From Isochrysis galbana (Eukaryota > Haptophyta > Isochrysidales > Isochrysidaceae), in contig CM030945.1 of NCBI GenBank assembly GCA_018136815.1, positions 532,605-596,604 of the forward strand: a DNA stretch of 64,000 bases. The letters run 5' to 3'. The notes beneath the pieces are model-generated. The model did no database searches, had not been told where the DNA came from, and worked only from the letters and a program-made list of their open reading frames with translations. Positions within the stretch are counted from its first letter, which is position 1, and every line of letters begins with the position of its first letter. A program made the position numbers and the translations under genes. Of this stretch, positions 61,501 through 64,000 are shown in pieces.

Positions 61501-64000
61501 TGGCGGATTGGATGGCGGAGTCAAGGGTGGAGTCGATGGTGGCGGTGGCACGGGTGGCGGTGGCACTGGCGGTGGGGGCGCTGGCGGTGGTGGCGCGGGT
61601 GGCGGTGGTTTTGGCGGCGGAGGCGTTGGTGGTGGTGGCGATGGAGGGGTCGATGGCGGTGTGAATGGCGGTACAGACGGTGGTGTTGAAGGAGGCGGCG
61701 GGGCGGGTGGAGGTGGCGTCGGCGGTGGCGGCGTCGGCGGTGGTGGGGACGGCGGAGTCGATGGTGGCGTGGATGGCGGTAGAGACGGTGGTGTTGAAGG
61801 AGGCGGTGGCGCGGGCGGCGGCGGAGCCGGCGGTGGCGGCGCGGGCGGAGGTGGCGCGGGTGGTGGTGGTGTTGGAGGGGGTGGCGCGGGTGGAGGTGGC
61901 GTCGGCGGTGGCGGCGTTGGCGGTGGTGGCGACGGCGGAGTCGATGGCGGAGTCGATGGCGGTACAGACGGAGGTATTGAAGGTGGTGGAGGAAGAGGTG
62001 GCGGAGGCGAGGGCGGCGGCGGCGCAGGCGGCGGCGGCGCGGGCGGCGGCGGCGCGGGCGGGGGTGGCGTTGGCGGTGGCGGAGTGGGTGGAGGCGGCGC
62101 GGGTGGTGGTGGTGTTGGCGGTGGTGGCTCCGGTGGAGGTGGTGTTGGAGGCGGCGGCGTGGGCGGAGTGGATGGCGGTACAGACGGCGGTATTGAAGGT
62201 GGTGGAGGCGCAGGCGGGGGCGGCGCGGGCGGCGGCGGCGCAGGCGGCGGCGGCGCGGGCGGCGGCGGCGCGGGTGGTGGTGGCGTCGGAGGCGGCGGCG
62301 CAGGTGGTGGTGGCGTCGGAGGCGGCGGTGCAGGTGGCGGCGGTGTTGGCGGCGGCGGCGCCGGTGGTGAAGATGGCGGAGCCGACGGAGGTGCTGAAGG
62401 AGGAGGTGGCGTTGGCGGTGGCGGTGTGGGAGGTGGCGGCATTGGCGGCGGTGGAGCTGGCGGAGGTGGCGTTGGCGGCGGAGGCGTTGGTGGTGGTGGG
62501 GTTGGTGGCGGCGGAGTGGGTGGAGGCGGCGCGGGTGGTGGTGGTGTTGGAGGGGGAGGCGCGGGTGGAGGTGGCGTCGGCGGTGGCGGCGTCGGCGGTG
62601 GTGGCGACGGAGGAGTCGATGGCGGCGTGGATGGCGGTACAGACGGTGGAGTTGAAGGAGGCGGCGGCGCAGGCGGCGGCGGTGCCGGCGGTGGCGGCGC
62701 AGGCGGTGGCGGCGCGGGTGGAGGTGGCGCGGGCGGAGGTGAGGTTGGCGGTGGCGGAGTGGGTGGAGGCGGCGCGGGTGGTGGTGGTGTTGGAGGGGGG
62801 GGCGCGGGTGGAGGTGGCGTCGGCGGTGGCGGCATGGGCGGTGGTGGCGACGGCGGAGTCGATGGCGGAGTAGATGGCGGTACAGACGGTGGTGTTGAAG
62901 GAGGCGGTGGCGCGGGCGGCGGCGGTGTGGGCGGCGGCGGCGCGGGTGGTGGTGGCGTCGGCGGTGGTGGCGCCGGTGGCGGTGGTGTTGGGGGCGGCGG
63001 CGTGGGCGGTGGTGGCGATGGAGGAGTCGATGGCGGTGTGAATGGCGGTATAGACGGTGGTGTTGAAGGAGGCGGCGGGGCGGGCGGCGGAGGCGCAGGT
63101 GGCGGCGGGGTCGGAGGCGGCGGTGCAGGTGGCGGCGGCGCCGGTGGCGGCGGCAGAGGGGGTGGTGGCGATGGAGGAGTCGATGGCGGTGTGAATGGCG
63201 GTACGGACGGTGGTGTTGAAGGAGGCGGCGGAGCGGGTGGCGGAGGCGCAGGTGGCGGCGGGGTCGGAGGCGGCGGCGCCGGTGGCGGCGGCAGAGGGGG
63301 TGGTGGTGACGGCGGCGGCGGGGTAGGCGGAGGAGGCGTGGGCGGAGGCGGTGTCGGTGGTGGCGGTGTTGGCGGCGGCGGCGTGGGCGGTGGTGGAGTT
63401 GGCGGCGGCGGCATTGGTGGCGGCGGCATCGGCGGCGGTGGAGTCGGTGGAGGCGGCGACGGAGGAGTTGAGGGTGGTGCCGACGGCGGCGCCGACGGCG
63501 GTGGCGGTGTTGGCGGTGGCGGCGTCGGTGGCGGCGGCGTCGGGGGCGGCGGCGCTGGAGGCGGCGGTGTAGGCGGCGGTGGCGCTGGAGGCGGCGGTGT
63601 TGGCGGTGGCGGTGTGGGTGGCGGCGGTGTTGGCGGCGGCGTCGAGGGAGGTGTAGAAGGTGGTGTCGACGGCGGCGGCGATGGTGGGATCGACGGCGGC
63701 GTCAGTGGCGGTGGGAAGATCTCGAGCGGCTGCGGTGGAGCATATGGAGGGGGAGCACCGGGCGGCGTTGATGGGGGTGTGCTTGGAGGCTCCATGGGCG
63801 GCGTTGATGGCGGAGGCGCGCTTGGCGGCTCCGACGGAGGCTCGGAAGGGGGAGACGACGGTGGTGGTGATGTGGGGGGTGGAGGCGCTGGGGGTGGTGG
63901 CGTCGGAGGCGGCGGTGTTGGCGGCGGCGGCGCCGGAGGCGATGACGGCGGTGTGAAGGGTGGCTCTGAAGGCGGCGGCGGCGTAGGCGGTGGGGGCGCG
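55535..64000 (-). CDS. Giant proline-rich protein, C-terminal part
   Basis: The minus-strand frame is open from the window edge (64000) to 55597: over 2800 codons. The apparent start at 63795 is only an internal Met in a repeat. It is almost wholly PPPPTPPPPAPPPP and STPPSVPPSTPPSTPPSPP blocks, a ~36-residue higher-order unit. These are broken twice by PPPYAPPQPLEIFPPPLTPPS, and near the end by VPEGTPSRPPPPPQPPFQPQ and ASPVFSPEPSPPP. Such sequences are typical of hydroxyproline-rich cell-surface glycoproteins (pherophorin/extensin type); that role is inferred. The end is uncertain: at the C-run complementary to the G-run at about 55647-55657 a one-base shift would replace the ill-fitting LRGLPSHPRLHRPSR tail by more Pro-rich text ending PPIPPP at TGA 55537-55535. 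An indel in the run is likely. No globular domain lies in this part. Confidence 0.7.

Noticed and set aside
56145..62873. Long plus-strand Ala/Val/Gly frames
   Set aside because: They are antisense readings of the same GGN repeat, each broken at irregular points and without non-repeat sequence.
1..64000. CRISPR arrays or bacterial operons
   Set aside because: No array of equal direct repeats with unique spacers exists; introns and gene content are eukaryotic.

Overview
The window is nuclear DNA from a GC-rich eukaryote, most likely a unicellular alga. Several genes have short spliceosomal introns (64 to 160 bp) with GT-AG borders. Eukaryote-only proteins are present (RPL23A, Pcf11, a TopBP1/Dpb11-like BRCT scaffold, mitochondrial ATP synthase delta). 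Intergenic DNA is full of transposons, homopolymer C/G runs and microsatellites. A haptophyte such as a Prymnesium/Chrysochromulina relative is my best guess, based on the cytochrome b5 front-end desaturase, the very long PPPPT/PPPPS protein and the GC-rich style. That assignment is inference, not proof.

Layout. 1-3.5 kb: assembly gap (601-700), the 3' part of a leucine-rich-repeat gene, a 26-bp minisatellite, and the 5' part of a dispersed retroposon running into a GGN repeat. 3.5-5.8 kb: an aldo/keto reductase with a C-terminal ShKT domain (minus), followed after a short gap by RPL23A (plus). 5.8-9 kb: repeats, including a perfect 31-bp-arm hairpin. 9-10.7 kb: acyl-CoA dehydrogenase (minus, 4 exons). 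13-15.1 kb: PCF11-like 3'-end processing factor (minus, 3 exons). 15.2-18.4 kb: a cluster of terminal-inverted-repeat elements and a retroposon with an 18-bp target duplication. 18.7-19.9 kb: a decayed BED/DUF659 hAT transposase. 20.1-23.4 kb: a five-BRCT protein. 23.5-33.1 kb: nested Ty1/copia elements, one intact with identical-looking 246-bp LTRs. 33.9-38.9 kb: a divergent pair, RING/UIM ligase (minus) and a 1010-residue desaturase fusion (plus). 39.8-42.5 kb: second retroposon copy, a chromodomain fragment, a MITE candidate and a LINE-like fragment. 42.6-44.6 kb: ankyrin-repeat protein. 47.4-48.7 kb: Pro/Ser-rich ORF split by one stop. 51.1-51.9 kb: mitochondrial ATP synthase delta (minus, 3 exons). 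55.5-64 kb: a giant proline-rich ORF that leaves the window on the right.

The genes are not an operon or obvious pathway cluster; they are independent housekeeping and lipid or wall genes set in a transposon-rich background. The most unusual items are: the desaturase fused to a threefold-repeated membrane domain; the AKR-ShKT fusion; a retroposon family proven by two target-site duplications, whose 5' end resembles a second short repeat family carrying a 20-bp TTTATA-centred palindrome; the chimeric copia mosaic; and the giant Pro-rich protein with a 3276-bp internal duplication.
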